Positions 7,707-17,353 of a DNA stretch of 64,000 nt are shown in pieces. The DNA is from CAWATZ01 sp963784995 (GTDB taxonomy: Bacteria; Planctomycetota; Planctomycetia; Gemmatales; Gemmataceae). Numbering within the stretch: the stretch's first letter is position 1; every line of letters starts with the position of its first letter. A program made the position numbers and the translations under genes. The notes beneath the pieces are model-generated. The model made no database searches. It worked only from the letters and a program-made list of their open reading frames with translations, and was not told the DNA's origin. The DNA is taken from assembly GCA_963784995.1 (NCBI GenBank), contig CAWATZ010000003.1:1736001-1800000 (forward strand), written 5' to 3'.

Positions 7707-10267
7707 TCACAGGCTGAACGGATCGGAAGGCCCGTGATGCCCGTTCAGCGAGAAGAACGAGGCGAAGCTGGCGGAGACGTTCTGCCAGGAGCCCTGAGAG
7801 TACCCAGCAGGACTTTGCGAGAACGTCGAGGAACTGTTCGCCGCATTGACCTGGACGCTGGTCGCTGCGCTCCGGTTCTGCTTCTGGGCCTGGGACGCGC
7901 TGACCGTCGTCACCAGCACGTTGCCGAGGTCCGCGATGGCGTCGGTGGCCGTGAAGCCGATCATCCCGTGACTGTACGACGAGTCGGTCGTGGACACCTC
8001 CAGCACCCCGTTGACGTACAGCTTCAGCGAAGTGCCGCTGACCACGGCATCGACGGTGTAATCCGTGTCGCCGTAAGCGGTGTACGGGGCGCTGAGCGCC
8101 AGGATAGTCGTGGTCGAGCCGGACTTCTTGGCAATCATCCACTCACCCGCCGGGATGTCGTAGCCGAAGAAGTACAGGTGGTTGTTGTCATCTCCCGCGC
8201 CGTTATGCTCGCACTGCCGTACGAGTAGGGATTGATGTTCAGCGTGGCCTGGTAACTGTAGTTGGTCCAGCTGGACTGGCCGGCCACGACCCGGCTGACG
8301 TCGTAACCGTTGTTGTCCACCTCCAGCCGGGTCTGGCCGTTGGAGCCGACCAGGTAGTAGTCATAGGGACCGCTGGTGATCGTCCAGCCGGCGCCGCCGT
8401 TGGAGAAATTGTCCTGGAACAGCGTGGTGCTCGCCGAGATGGTCGCCGTGGCCGAGCCGGTCAGCCCGCCCGCGGCCGCCTTGACCGTCACCGTGCCGCT
8501 GGCCGAGGAGCCGGCGGTGAACAGACCGGTGCTGCTGATCGTCCCCGCGCTGGTGGAACTGAGCGACCAGGTACACGCCGGCTGCGACGCCAGCGCATTG
8601 CCGAACTGGTCCAGCTCCGAGGCCGAGAACTGTTGCGTGCCGCCAGGAGACACCGTGGCCGTGCCTGGCGTGACCTGGATCGAGTTCAGCGTCTGGTTGA
8701 CGGTGACGCCGACCTGGCTGGTGGCGGTCAGGCCGGACGGATCGGTCACGGTGACCTGGAACACGTAAGATCCCGCCTTGCTGAAGGTCGCGGTTGTGTT
8801 CTGGGCCGCGTTGGTGCCGTTACTGCTGAACGTCACGCCCGCCGGCGGCGTGCCGACGGTGGCCCAGCTGTAGGTCAGGCTCGCTGCACCACTGCTGTCG
8901 GTCGCCAGCACGGAGAGGTTGGCGGTGGTCGAGGTCTGGGAAACGACGTGAGGGGCCGTCACTATGGTCGGCGGCTGGGTGCTTCCGGAACCGCCGCCGG
9001 TGCCGCCGGTGCCGCCGGTGCCGACCAGGCCGGCGACGACCAGGTTGGCGATCGGTGTGCCCAGGCCCGTCACCAGGTTGTAACCCGGCCCGGCCGAGTA
9101 AGTGCCGTTGCTGCCGGTGGTGATCGAATGGAAGTCACTGCTGGGCAGCTTGTACAGGTCCGGCAAGGTCTGCGTGTAGCCGTCCAGCGAGCCGAGACCG
9201 GCCAGGGCGCGGCCCTGGTCGGCGATGGCAATGAGGCCGGCCCACTGCGGGGCCGCGTCGCTGGTGCCGCCCACCTGGGCCCAGCCGCCCCAGCCATAGC
9301 TGCCGTAGACCGCGAAACCCGTGTTCGGATCGGCGTCGTAGGCCACGTCCGGCCCCGTCCGCATGCCGTTGGCCGAGATCACGCTGGTGCCGTTGTGGAT
9401 CGTCAGCCCTTGCTGGTAGCTGGGCTGCGACAGGTAGCTGCTGATGCCGCCGCCGGTGCCGCTCCAGGCCGATTCGCTGCCGTAGTCGCCCGCGGCATCG
9501 GTGGTCAGCGTCGTGCCGCCCACGCCGATGACGTGCGTGGAAATGGCCGGCCAGAGCTGCGGCGAGCCGTTGTCGCCCGCCGAGCCGAAGAACGTGACTC
9601 CCGCGTGCCCGGCCGGGGTCGTGAAGTTGCTGTCGTACGACCCTTCCCCCGAGAACTCGGCGCCGCCCCAGCTCATGGACACGGCCACCACGCCGGGCTG
9701 CTGTCTGGCATAGTTGACGGCGTTGAGCAGGTTGGTGTCGCTGGCGCTGCTGGCCTCCACCAGCAGGATGTTGGCCCCGGGAGCGACGGCATGGGCCCAT
9801 TCCACGTCCAGCTCGATCTCGCCGGCCCAGCCGCTGTTGGCCGTCGGGAAAGTCGTCGTCGAGGCCACACCAGAGGCGTTGATGCCCACCTTGGTGAAGC
9901 TGGGAGGAGCGGCCAGGCCGTATTGCTGATCGAACACGCTCAGGTCGGTGGCAATGCTCGGATCGTCATAGGCATCGACGAGGGCGATGGTCTCGCCGGC
10001 GCCGGTGCCCTGGACGGTGCCGTTGCTGAACGTGATCTGGTTGATGCCGTAGGCTTGCAGGATCTGGGCGGGCGAGAGGCCAGGCGGTGCGGACGAGCCG
10101 GCCTGGGGAGAAACAATGGGATGGCTGGCCAGCAGGTCGGTGGGTAGAAGCGTGGTCCCATTGAGCAGAACCAGTTCCTCCAATGCCTCCAGTTGCGGCC
10201 GGCACGGTGCCGGTGCCTTCTTGTCCTTGGAACGGCGAAACAGCTTGGTCCAGAAGTTACTCGACAT
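7707..10267 (-). CDS. Sedolisin-like (S53) serine-carboxyl peptidase with PKD/Ig-like and C-terminal laminin-G-like domain; frameshifted
   Basis: Start ATG at 10267 behind AGGAAAG. The N-terminus is basic and carries CRPQLEALEELVLLNG, akin to the surface protein at 1-1346. The S53 catalytic pair is visible as Glu-x3-Asp in GEIELDVEWAH (about residues 150-154) and the nucleophile in GGTSDAAPQWAG (about 333), with SWGG and GVGGTTL typical of the fold. A Gly/Thr linker leads to a PKD-like domain (about 455-545), a Big_2-like repeat (IQVTPGTATVSPGG) and a beta-rich C-terminal domain. Frame zero ends soon after YGSASITAR, but the -1 frame continues GAGDDNNHLYFFGYDIPAGEW and on to a stop at 7707. 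A one-base loss near 8191-8215 explains this. No pro-peptide of usual S53 length is evident. Confidence 0.85.
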
Positions 10268-10708
10268 GGTCCGTTCTTTCCTGATCCTCAAAGCACAAAC
10301 AACGCGTACGAGACACAGCATCTCCGCTGTCTGGCCAGGCCAGTCGAGTCAGAATGTTGGGAGGGGGTGTCTCGCCGGGCGGACATACGGGAAGGGCTTT
10401 CGCTGGAAACGATCCAGTCAACCGACGTTGGTTGGCAGGAGCATTCCAGGCGCGGCAACGGAATGTGGAGGGGGGATGACTACGTGTCTGGAGGGGCAAT
10501 TCCTTTCGTCCATGCCGTTGCCTTCCTCAACTCGCCGGAAGCGGCAGACTTGCCGCAGAGCGCTTCTCCGCAAGCATAGCTCACAGTTTCGGCGATGCGC
10601 AAAATTTATGCGAATGGCAGAGTTTCAATCTCGCTCATTCCCGGCACAGGCCCCGCGAGCGCACGGCTCAGGCGGTTTCGGGAAAAAGATAGGTCGATCG
10701 CAACCGTC
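10268..10708. other. Intergenic region, nothing recognised
   Basis: About 440 bp upstream of the S53 peptidase gene, up to the palindromic element. No open frame with a ribosome site; presumably it holds the peptidase promoter. Confidence 0.4.
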
Positions 10709-10839
10709 CCCGTGGGTGCGCTGCGCGACCCACGGCTGGGCTATGCAACCCCTTCGGGGTAGGAAGACAACGGACGCCCTGTTTTCTACCCCGAAGGGGT
10801 TCCATACCCCAGCCGTGGGTCGCGCAGCGCACCCACGGG
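10709..10839. repeat. Long palindromic element (54-bp arms), family with CCCCTTCGGGG core
   Basis: Left arm 10709-10762 and right arm 10786-10839 are complementary at 52 of 54 positions around a 23-nt loop. The arms contain ctgggctatg and ccccttcggggtag, and the loop begins gaagacaa. The same order of blocks is seen in the element at 53727-53833. The right arm encodes the last residues and the stop of the amidohydrolase gene. Confidence 0.9.
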
Positions 10840-12561
10840 CTTCTTTCTCTCGAAGACCACCTTGCCGCCGACCACCGTCAGCAGCACCTGGGTCTTTGCT
10901 ACGTGGTCGCGTTCGGCCTCGGCGAAAATGTCGCGGGACAGCACTACCAGGTCCGCGAGCATCCCTGTCCGCAGAGTGCCCCGGTCCTTCTCCTGGAAGG
11001 CGGCGTAAGCGCTGCCGGCGGTGTAGGCCTCGACGGTCCGGGCCACGCTGATCCGCTGCTGGGGGAACCAGCCGTCCGGGTGCTTGCCGTCCAGCGTCCG
11101 GCGATTGACCGCCGCATCGATGCCGGTCAGCGGGTCGAGCGGGGCCACTGGCCAGTCGGAGCCGAACGCCAGCCGGGCGCCGGCGTCCAGCAAGGAGCGC
11201 AGGGCGTAGGAGCTTTCGCAGCGTTTGGCTCCGATCCGGCCCTCGGCCCAGCGGCCATCGTCGATGACGTGGTAGGGCTGCATCGAGGCGATCACGCCCA
11301 GGTCGTGGAAGCGGCGGTAGTCCTGGGGCCGCAGGTGCTGGGCGTGCTCGATGCGAAAACGGCGGTCGCGGGGGCCGTTGGTTTTGGCGGTCTCGGCGAA
11401 GAGGTCGAGCAGGGTGGCGTTGGCCTCGTCGCCGATGGCGTGGACGGCCACCGACAGGCCGGCCCGGTCGGCCGCGCCGATCAGCTCCAGGAGCCGGCCG
11501 CGCGGCGTCACCCAGACGCCCCGGCTGCCCGGCTCGTGCAGGTACGGCTCGAACATCCGTGCCGTGCTGGAGCCGAGCGAGCCGTCCACGAAGCCCTTGA
11601 CCCCGCCAAGGGTCAGGAAGTCGCTGCCGAAGCCGGCCTCGATCCCCAGCGCTGTCAGGTCCTTTTGCGCCGCCAGCGGCCAGCGCAGATCGATCCGGGT
11701 CGTGAGCTGGCCACTGCGCTGGAGCCGCTGCAGCGTCCGCAGCAGCCGGCGGCGCGTCAGGTCATCGCCGCCGTCCATGTCTTGCAGCGTGGTCAGGCCG
11801 AGCGACCGTGCCAGGGTCAGGGCCGACTGCACCGCCTCGGCGATCTCCGCTTCCGAGGGGGCCGGGATCAGCCGATCGACCAGGTTCATGGCGTTGTCGC
11901 GGAGGACGCCGGACGGCTTCTTGCTGTCGGCAAGGCGGTAGATGACGCCGCCGGCCGGGTCGGCGGTCGTCTCGGTGATGCCGGCCAGCTGGAGGGCGCG
12001 GGTGTTGACCAGGGCCATGTGGCCATCGTAGCGGCGGATGCAGACGGGCCGATCCGGAACGTAGCGGTCGATTGTCTCGGCGGTGGGCAGCTTGCCGGCG
12101 AAGGTCCTGTCGTGGTCCCAGTTGCCGCCGAGGATCCAGCGGCCGGGCGGCAGTCGCCTGTCGAAGTCGCGGAGGCGCTTGCCGAACTCGGCCTCGTCAC
12201 GGGCATCCTTGAGATCGACCTGCATCAGGGAGAGTCCGCCCGAGAGGAGGTGCAGATGGCTGTCGTTGAACCCGGGCACGACCCGCCGGCCTTGCAGGTC
12301 GATGACCCGGGTGCTGGGCCCGACCAAGGCGCGAACGTCGGCGGTGCTGCCGACGTGGACGATGCGATCGCGGCGAATGGCCAGGGCCTCGGCTTCGGGG
12401 AGGTGCTGGTCGCCGGTCCAGACCTTACCGCCGACGAGGACCAGGTCGGCGGTGAGACGGGGCGGGTCCGCGGCGGGGACGACGGGGAGCCAGGCCAGGA
12501 GAAGGAGGACCGTGACGCCAGGCGCGAGCTGGAAACGAGGGTGCTGCACGGGGAACTCCAT
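10786..12561 (-). CDS. Exported amidohydrolase (YtcJ-like, amidohydrolase family 3)
   Basis: 591 residues. N-terminal signal peptide (GVTVLLLLAWLPVVPAADP). Composite beta-domain first (LVGGKVWTGDQHLPEAEALAI), then the metal-dependent TIM barrel: VVPGFNDSHLHLL (His-x-His site), GGNWDHDRT, VKGFVDGSLGSSTA, VAVHAIGDEANATLL, FRIEHAQHLRPQD and FGSDWPVAPLDP with the final metal Asp. This pattern fits the YtcJ-like/N-substituted formamide deformylase group, about 550-600 residues. It would hydrolyse a C-N bond in the periplasm; the substrate cannot be told. The final 17 residues (GALRDPRLGYGTPSG) and the stop lie in the palindromic element at 10709-10839, so the native end was replaced. No strong ribosome site at the chosen ATG. 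Confidence 0.9.
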   Translation of the reverse strand: MEFPVQHPRFQLAPGVTVLLLLAWLPVVPAADPPRLTADLVLVGGKVWTGDQHLPEAEALAIRRDRIVHVGSTADVRALVGPSTRVIDLQGRRVVPGFNDSHLHLLSGGLSLMQVDLKDARDEAEFGKRLRDFDRRLPPGRWILGGNWDHDRTFAGKLPTAETIDRYVPDRPVCIRRYDGHMALVNTRALQLAGITETTADPAGGVIYRLADSKKPSGVLRDNAMNLVDRLIPAPSEAEIAEAVQSALTLARSLGLTTLQDMDGGDDLTRRRLLRTLQRLQRSGQLTTRIDLRWPLAAQKDLTALGIEAGFGSDFLTLGGVKGFVDGSLGSSTARMFEPYLHEPGSRGVWVTPRGRLLELIGAADRAGLSVAVHAIGDEANATLLDLFAETAKTNGPRDRRFRIEHAQHLRPQDYRRFHDLGVIASMQPYHVIDDGRWAEGRIGAKRCESSYALRSLLDAGARLAFGSDWPVAPLDPLTGIDAAVNRRTLDGKHPDGWFPQQRISVARTVEAYTAGSAYAAFQEKDRGTLRTGMLADLVVLSRDIFAEAERDHVAKTQVLLTVVGGKVVFERKKPVGALRDPRLGYGTPSG

Positions 12562-12612
12562 TCGGGGACAGGCTCGGAACCGTGTCCTCCCTTTGTGATC
12601 GCCGGTAGGACG

Positions 12613-13008
12613 TTAACCCTTGTCCTTGAAAGCGGCCTGGAACTGGCTGGCCGACATTTTCTTGACCTTGCCGTCGGCCATCAGCACCGCACCGCCTTTG
12701 TCCTTGGCGTCCGTCTCATAGGCAAGGATAGTCCCACCGTCCCTGGCGTCCACCCCCCAGACGAGCTGATACTTCCCTTCCCGAAGGACACGCATGCCCA
12801 TCGGTTGAATGGGTTCGTACTGCTTGAGTTCGGCAAGCTCGGTGGGTGGCCGCTCGTTGTTTTTCACGTATTGCCTGTGGATTTGATAGATGCTGCCCAG
12901 TTCGCTCTTCTGGATCTCGAATTCGGGGTCGCCGCCCATGCCACAGCCGACAACCATGAAGGGGACCACGACCAGGAGCGAGAAGCAAACGCTTTTGATC
13001 AATGCCAT
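12613..13008 (-). CDS. Small lipoprotein of unknown function
   Basis: 131 residues. Signal peptide with lipobox VVGC (Cys about 22) followed by GMGGDPEF, so probably lipid-anchored. The mature part is a small alpha/beta domain: SELGSIYQIHRQYVKNNERPPTELAELKQYE, split here, then LVWGVDARDGGTILAYETDA and KVKKMSASQFQAAF. It resembles small planctomycete lipoproteins that accompany DUF1559 pilin-like genes, and a DUF1559 gene lies just upstream on the same strand, so the two may be cotranscribed. Confidence 0.75.
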   Translation of the reverse strand: MALIKSVCFSLLVVVPFMVVGCGMGGDPEFEIQKSELGSIYQIHRQYVKNNERPPTELAELKQYEPIQPMGMRVLREGKYQLVWGVDARDGGTILAYETDAKDKGGAVLMADGKVKKMSASQFQAAFKDKG

Positions 13009-13116
13009 GACACCTACCAGGATTACGCGACCAGTTTCGTCCAGGATGTATTCGCCTGGGGCTTGACCTTCCCTCTCCCTCAGGAGAGGGAAAGTCGAAA
13101 TGCTGTCCAGTTGCCG

Positions 13117-14181
13117 TCAATAGGAACCAACGGTATCGTTGGCACTGCGGGTGCCAAGAGCTTGCCAGGTGGGAAAGCTGACATTGTTACTGATGAAGTG
13201 GGTCGAGCCATCAGCAAAAACGATGTTGACGCCGTTGGTGTGGTAACTGCGGGCCGCGACGTGTGCCTTGGTGATGGCGGTGTCGCCGCAATCATAGCCC
13301 AAATAGTTAGGCTGTATCGTGTGCGTGTATTGATTCATCTCCACAATGCCCCGATAGTACTCCAGGCCCCGATAGCCGACTCGGTTCGTCGGTCCGTAAT
13401 TCCAGGAGTTGCAGCGATAGGTATTTCCCTTGATGAGCGCGCTGGCATTGGTCTCATTGAACAGGGGCCCGGTCTGGGGGGTAAGAACGCTCCAGCCCGC
13501 ATCCGTGCTCGGCAGGAGGTAGACGTTGCCCAGGTCGTAGTCGTTGCTGGTGTTCTGGGTGCGCGTGGTTTCAGAAAACATGGCCGTGTTGCTCGTGCCA
13601 TCGGTGACGTCCGTGATGCGCACCTGGCTGGTGACCGTCGCCCCAGACAGGGTATAGCTGAAGACCCCCTGGAGGAGCCCATTGGTGGTTTGCGGGTCCG
13701 CCGTGGTGCCAATACAGCCAACGTAATTGTAGCGGCCACAGTTCTTGCCGCTGCCGCCCGGGTCGATCTCAAAGGCGCCCGACCCGTCCGAGGGGCAGAG
13801 GTAGGACTTGACTTCCTGGGTGCGAGCGGCCGCGTTGGCCGCGGACAGGTTGATGTCGGCGTTGAAGTTGAACAGGTTATACAGGACAGCCTGTTCCATG
13901 TAGGGCAGAAGCAACGCCAGGAGCGAAGGCGGGGAGCTGGTTCCAGCGGGGATGTTGCCGATGCCCGGCGGCAGATGGCCATTACCCGATTCATAATTCA
14001 TGGCTGCCAGCCCGATCTGCTTGAGGTTGTTCTGGCACTGGGCCCGTGCGGCCGACTCGCGGACCTTCTGCACGGCAGGCAGCAGCAAACCGATCAGGAT
14101 GGCGATGATGGCGATCACCACCAGGAGTTCAATGAGCGTGAACCCTGGGCGACGCCGGCACGATGGATAGGGAAAGTACAC
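13117..14181 (-). CDS. DUF1559 protein with type IV pilin-like N-terminus
   Basis: 354 residues from a GTG at 14181, chosen over the upstream ATG at 14247 because GGCGGAGGA lies eight nt before it and because it leaves a short basic leader before the pilin motif. The prepilin-type motif GFTLIELLVVIAIIAILIGL is followed by LPAVQKVRESAARAQCQNNL, the hallmark of this planctomycete-expanded family. The DUF1559 body contains NYESGNGHLPPG, SLLALLLPYMEQ, YLCPSDG, VTDGTSNTAMFSETT and the H-rich C-terminal SYHTNGVNIVFADGSTHFI. A PilD-like peptidase would cleave after Gly. The proteins are thought to form surface or pseudopilus structures; the individual role is unknown. Confidence 0.93.
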   Translation of the reverse strand: MYFPYPSCRRRPGFTLIELLVVIAIIAILIGLLLPAVQKVRESAARAQCQNNLKQIGLAAMNYESGNGHLPPGIGNIPAGTSSPPSLLALLLPYMEQAVLYNLFNFNADINLSAANAAARTQEVKSYLCPSDGSGAFEIDPGGSGKNCGRYNYVGCIGTTADPQTTNGLLQGVFSYTLSGATVTSQVRITDVTDGTSNTAMFSETTRTQNTSNDYDLGNVYLLPSTDAGWSVLTPQTGPLFNETNASALIKGNTYRCNSWNYGPTNRVGYRGLEYYRGIVEMNQYTHTIQPNYLGYDCGDTAITKAHVAARSYHTNGVNIVFADGSTHFISNNVSFPTWQALGTRSANDTVGSY

Positions 14182-14618
14182 GAAAAAGTCCTCCGCCCTG
14201 AGTCGATGCGAGGCGCATCGATCCGACCACCAAAACACTGTACACAAAAATCCAGTGCTATGTTAGCTTCTCGTCCCGTTGTCGCCAATGAGAATTTTCG
14301 TAAAAAACGTAAGGTTATTCGTCAAGTTTTCCGTGAAGACTCCTTGCGGCGGGATCGGGTTTTGGCCTTGGCCCAGAAAGGTCTCTGCGCCGCGACTCGG
14401 CCTTGTCCTGTGCCTGGGGATCGAAAGCGGGGGAGAGAGGGGTTCATTGCCGCCGGAACGGCGGCGATGATCGTGAGTCAGGTCGAGCGGTTTGCGGCGG
14501 ACCTGTTCGGCCGCCAGCCGGACGTCGTGGTATTTGGGCCCGGACCACCGCGAGGTCGTGCAGGCTTCGCGTGGTCCGGTCCGGGCGAGAGGCCCGAGAG
14601 CAGCGGCTGCAAGGATGG
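14182..14618. other. Intergenic region, no supported gene
   Basis: About 440 bp between the DUF1559 start and the end of the Gly/Tyr-rich gene. It contains the hairpin at 14540-14579 and probably the DUF1559 promoter. Long plus-strand frames across it are GC shadows. Confidence 0.4.
14540..14579 (-). terminator. Possible terminator hairpin of the Gly/Tyr-rich gene
   Basis: ccggaccaccgcga and tcgcgtggtccgg pair over about 13 bp with one bulge, 40-80 nt after the stop at 14619. No U-tract, so the assignment is weak. Confidence 0.4.
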
Positions 14619-15008
14619 TCAGCGCCGCCAGCCGTGATGATGGCCCAAGTGATTGCCGTACCCGTAGCCGTAGCCGCCGTAGCCACCGTAGCCACCGTAG
14701 CCGCCGTAGCCGGAATAGTAGCTGGGACCGTAGCCGCCGTACAAGCTGCCGTAGCCGCCGTAGCCGCCGTAGCCCGGAAGGCCCGAGATGGTGAAACCGA
14801 AGCTGGGCGTGTAAATGCCAATCCCGGGAGTGGAAAGCCCGTAACCGGGGGTGTAGCCAGGAGCGAGGGTTCCGTAGCCGGGTGCGTAGGCCGGATAGGG
14901 ACTGCCGACGCCATAAGGATAATACTGGGCGTGGCTGACCGAAGGAGTCGCCAGGACCAGGCAGGCCGTGAGCAGGCCAAGCCCCGTGAGGGAAAACATC
15001 TTGAACAT
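14619..15008 (-). CDS. Secreted Gly/Tyr-rich repeat protein
   Basis: 129 residues with a signal peptide (MFKMFSLTGLGLLTACLVLA, cleaved near SHAQ). The mature chain is almost entirely Gly, Tyr, Pro and Ser: first PGYGTLAPGYTPGYGLSTPG type repeats, then an array of GGY units (YGGYGGYGSLYGG) and a His-rich end (GNHLGHHHGWRR). Such low-complexity aromatic repeats are seen in matrix, shell or adhesive proteins; function here is inferred only from composition. The gene is preceded by CAGGAGACC and has clear bias against other frames. Confidence 0.8.
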   Translation of the reverse strand: MFKMFSLTGLGLLTACLVLATPSVSHAQYYPYGVGSPYPAYAPGYGTLAPGYTPGYGLSTPGIGIYTPSFGFTISGLPGYGGYGGYGSLYGGYGPSYYSGYGGYGGYGGYGGYGYGYGNHLGHHHGWRR

Positions 15009-15271
15009 GGGAAGGGTCTCCTGAAGGTGAACTTCGTTGCTAACTCGGCTGGGAAATTAGCCTCTTCATTATACGAACGCTTCCTTGAGGAAAACTTGCG
15101 AACTTTTCCTGGGTGGTCTGTGTTTTTCAGGATTGTCCCCTCACCCTGTCACCGACCCCAGGTCCCTCCGAGGGACACGAGACCCCTACCGCGATAGACT
15201 GACCAGCGCCCGCACGCGACTTGTGGGCCGTTTGACGTTCGCTTTGCACCCGGGCCGAGGAGTTTGTTGCC

Positions 15272-17329
15272 ATGCCGACGAGGATGTTCGTTACCCTGCT
15301 GCTCCTGTTCGCCGTGCGGCCAGTTCCGGCGGCGGAACGCACGCATGACGTCACCCCCGACGACTATTTCACGCTGGCCACCATAACCGAGGTCAGCCTC
15401 GCGCCGGACGGCAAGCAGGCCGCGTTCTGCCTCGCGACCTGGGACAAAGCCGACGATGCGCGCAAGACCGACCTGTGGACCGTCTCCACCGATGGCCGGG
15501 GCAAGCCCACCCGGCTGACCTTCGACCGGGCCAACGACCGGCACCCGAAATGGTCCGCGGACGGCAAGTGGATCTACTTCCTCGGCAACCGCAAGCGCGA
15601 GGCCGAGAAGAAGCCGCCCTACGACGGCAAAACGCAGGTCTGGCGGATCGCCGCGGAGGGCGGCGAGGCCCAGCCCGTCACCCGCGTCGCGGACGGCGTC
15701 ACCGGCTTCGACTACGCCCCGAGGGCCGACGCTCTGTACTTCAGCAAGGACGCCGACGCCGGCGACGAGGACGATTTCAGCAAGCTGCGCTCGACGTTCA
15801 GCAAGGTCGAATACGGCCACGGCAAACGGAAGGTGTCGGAGGTCCACAAGATCGACCTGACCTCGTGGCGGAGTGAGAAGGTGATCGACGACAAACGCTA
15901 CGTCCGCGAGTTCGCGGTGACGCGCGACGGCCAGCGGATCGCCTTCGTCTCCGCGTTCGACGACTCGGTGGTGAAGTCCGAGGGCGAGTCGCGCGTGGAC
16001 GTCTGGGACGCGGCCAGCCGCAAGGTGACCACTCCGCCGACCGACTGCTACCGCAAGAACGCCGCGTCGCCGTACGCCTGGCTCCAGGGTCTGGCCTGGT
16101 CGCCCGACGGCAAGAAGTTTGCCTTCAACGCGGTGTTCGACGCCTACCCGACCGAGGTGGTGATCGGCTCGAAAACGGATGCGGGCTGGAAGACAGAGTA
16201 TCTCCGGCGCTCGAAAAACCTGCACTACCTCGGCTACGGCACGCCGCTGAAGTGGGCCGGCTCGTACCAGCTGTACTTCCTGCGCGACCAGCGCGGGCGG
16301 GTGAACCTGGTTTCCTCGATCCCGGAGGTCCTGGACAGCTCCGCGCCCAGCGAACCGGCGGACCGCGTCGTGTTCGGATTCGACATCGATAACGCCGAGA
16401 AAACCCTGGTGATGATCGCCTCATCGTCCGGAGAGATGGCTGACCTGTTCGCCGGCGAGCTGAAACCGGGGGCGCCGCTGCGGAAGCTGACCCACGTCAA
16501 TCCCCAGACCGAGACGTGGAAAAACCCGTCGGTCCAGCACGTCACCTGGAAGGCGCCGGACGGCACCGAGGTCGGCGGTGTTCTCGAACTGCCGTATGGG
16601 TACAAGAAGGGGGACCGGTTGCCGCTCGTCGTCGCCATCCACGGCGGGCCTACCTCGGCCAGCTACGCCGACCTGCGCTACGACCCGCACAACGGCCGGC
16701 TTTACTTCGCGGCCAACGGTTATGCCGTGCTCCTGCCCAACTACCGCGGGTCCACGGGCTACGGCGACCGTTTCGTGACCGACTTGATCGGCCGGGAGAA
16801 TGACGTCGAGGTCAAGGACATCCTAACGGGCGTACAGCACCTCATCAAGGAAGGGATCGCCAACCCCGAGCAGGTTGGGAGCATGGGTTGGAGCAACGGC
16901 GGTTACCTGACGAACTGCCTGATCACGCTGAAGGACTCCCCGGTGAAGCTCAAGGCGGCCAGCAGCGGCGCGGGCATCGTCGATACGGTCTCCGAATGGG
17001 GCTTCAACGACGAGCCGGCCTACCCGATCGTGCTCAAGAAGGGCCTCCCCTGGCAACAGCCGGGGATTTACCAGAAGTCGTCGCCGACTTACGGCCTCGG
17101 CAACGTCACGACGCCGACGCTGATCCACGTCGGAGGGGCGGACGACCGCTGTCCGCCGGGGCACAGCCGGATGCTGTACCGGGCCTTGAAGGAGTACCAG
17201 AAGGTGCCGACCGAGCTGGTGGTGTACACCGGCGAGCCCCACGGGTTGACGAAGCTCAGCAACCGCAAGGCCAAGATGGAGTGGGACCTGGCCTGGTTCA
17301 GGAAATACCTGAAGGGCACGAAGCCGTAA
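15272..17329 (+). CDS. Exported S9 family prolyl oligopeptidase
   Basis: 685 residues. Signal peptide (TRMFVTLLLLFAVRPVPA), then an N-terminal beta-propeller of TolB-like blades (LAPDGKQAAFC, PKWSADGKWIYFLG, LAWSPDGKKFAFN) to about residue 400, then an alpha/beta-hydrolase domain. Catalytic residues are visible: Ser in MGWSNGGYLTN, Asp in GGADDRCPPGHS and His in TGEPHGL; the oxyanion region VVAIHGGPTSASY is intact. It would cut short peptides in the periplasm. The old yellow enzyme gene follows 24 bp downstream on the same strand, so the two may share a transcript. Confidence 0.94.
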   Translation: MPTRMFVTLLLLFAVRPVPAAERTHDVTPDDYFTLATITEVSLAPDGKQAAFCLATWDKADDARKTDLWTVSTDGRGKPTRLTFDRANDRHPKWSADGKWIYFLGNRKREAEKKPPYDGKTQVWRIAAEGGEAQPVTRVADGVTGFDYAPRADALYFSKDADAGDEDDFSKLRSTFSKVEYGHGKRKVSEVHKIDLTSWRSEKVIDDKRYVREFAVTRDGQRIAFVSAFDDSVVKSEGESRVDVWDAASRKVTTPPTDCYRKNAASPYAWLQGLAWSPDGKKFAFNAVFDAYPTEVVIGSKTDAGWKTEYLRRSKNLHYLGYGTPLKWAGSYQLYFLRDQRGRVNLVSSIPEVLDSSAPSEPADRVVFGFDIDNAEKTLVMIASSSGEMADLFAGELKPGAPLRKLTHVNPQTETWKNPSVQHVTWKAPDGTEVGGVLELPYGYKKGDRLPLVVAIHGGPTSASYADLRYDPHNGRLYFAANGYAVLLPNYRGSTGYGDRFVTDLIGRENDVEVKDILTGVQHLIKEGIANPEQVGSMGWSNGGYLTNCLITLKDSPVKLKAASSGAGIVDTVSEWGFNDEPAYPIVLKKGLPWQQPGIYQKSSPTYGLGNVTTPTLIHVGGADDRCPPGHSRMLYRALKEYQKVPTELVVYTGEPHGLTKLSNRKAKMEWDLAWFRKYLKGTKP

Positions 17330-17353
17330 CGTGACACGCTTGAGAGGGAACAA

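Noticed and set aside
8633..10147. A 504-codon plus-strand frame rich in Gly/Arg/Val
   Set aside because: Antisense to the S53 peptidase, whose catalytic motifs are intact on the minus strand.
10903..14637. A 1244-codon open frame on the plus strand
   Set aside because: It is antisense to the amidohydrolase, lipoprotein and DUF1559 genes, which have clear motifs. The frame is open only because of high GC at third codon positions of those genes.
14673..14775. Regular tagccgccgtagcc repeats that look like a minisatellite or CRISPR-like array
   Set aside because: They are the codons of the Gly-Gly-Tyr repeats of a secreted protein on the minus strand; there are no unique spacers.
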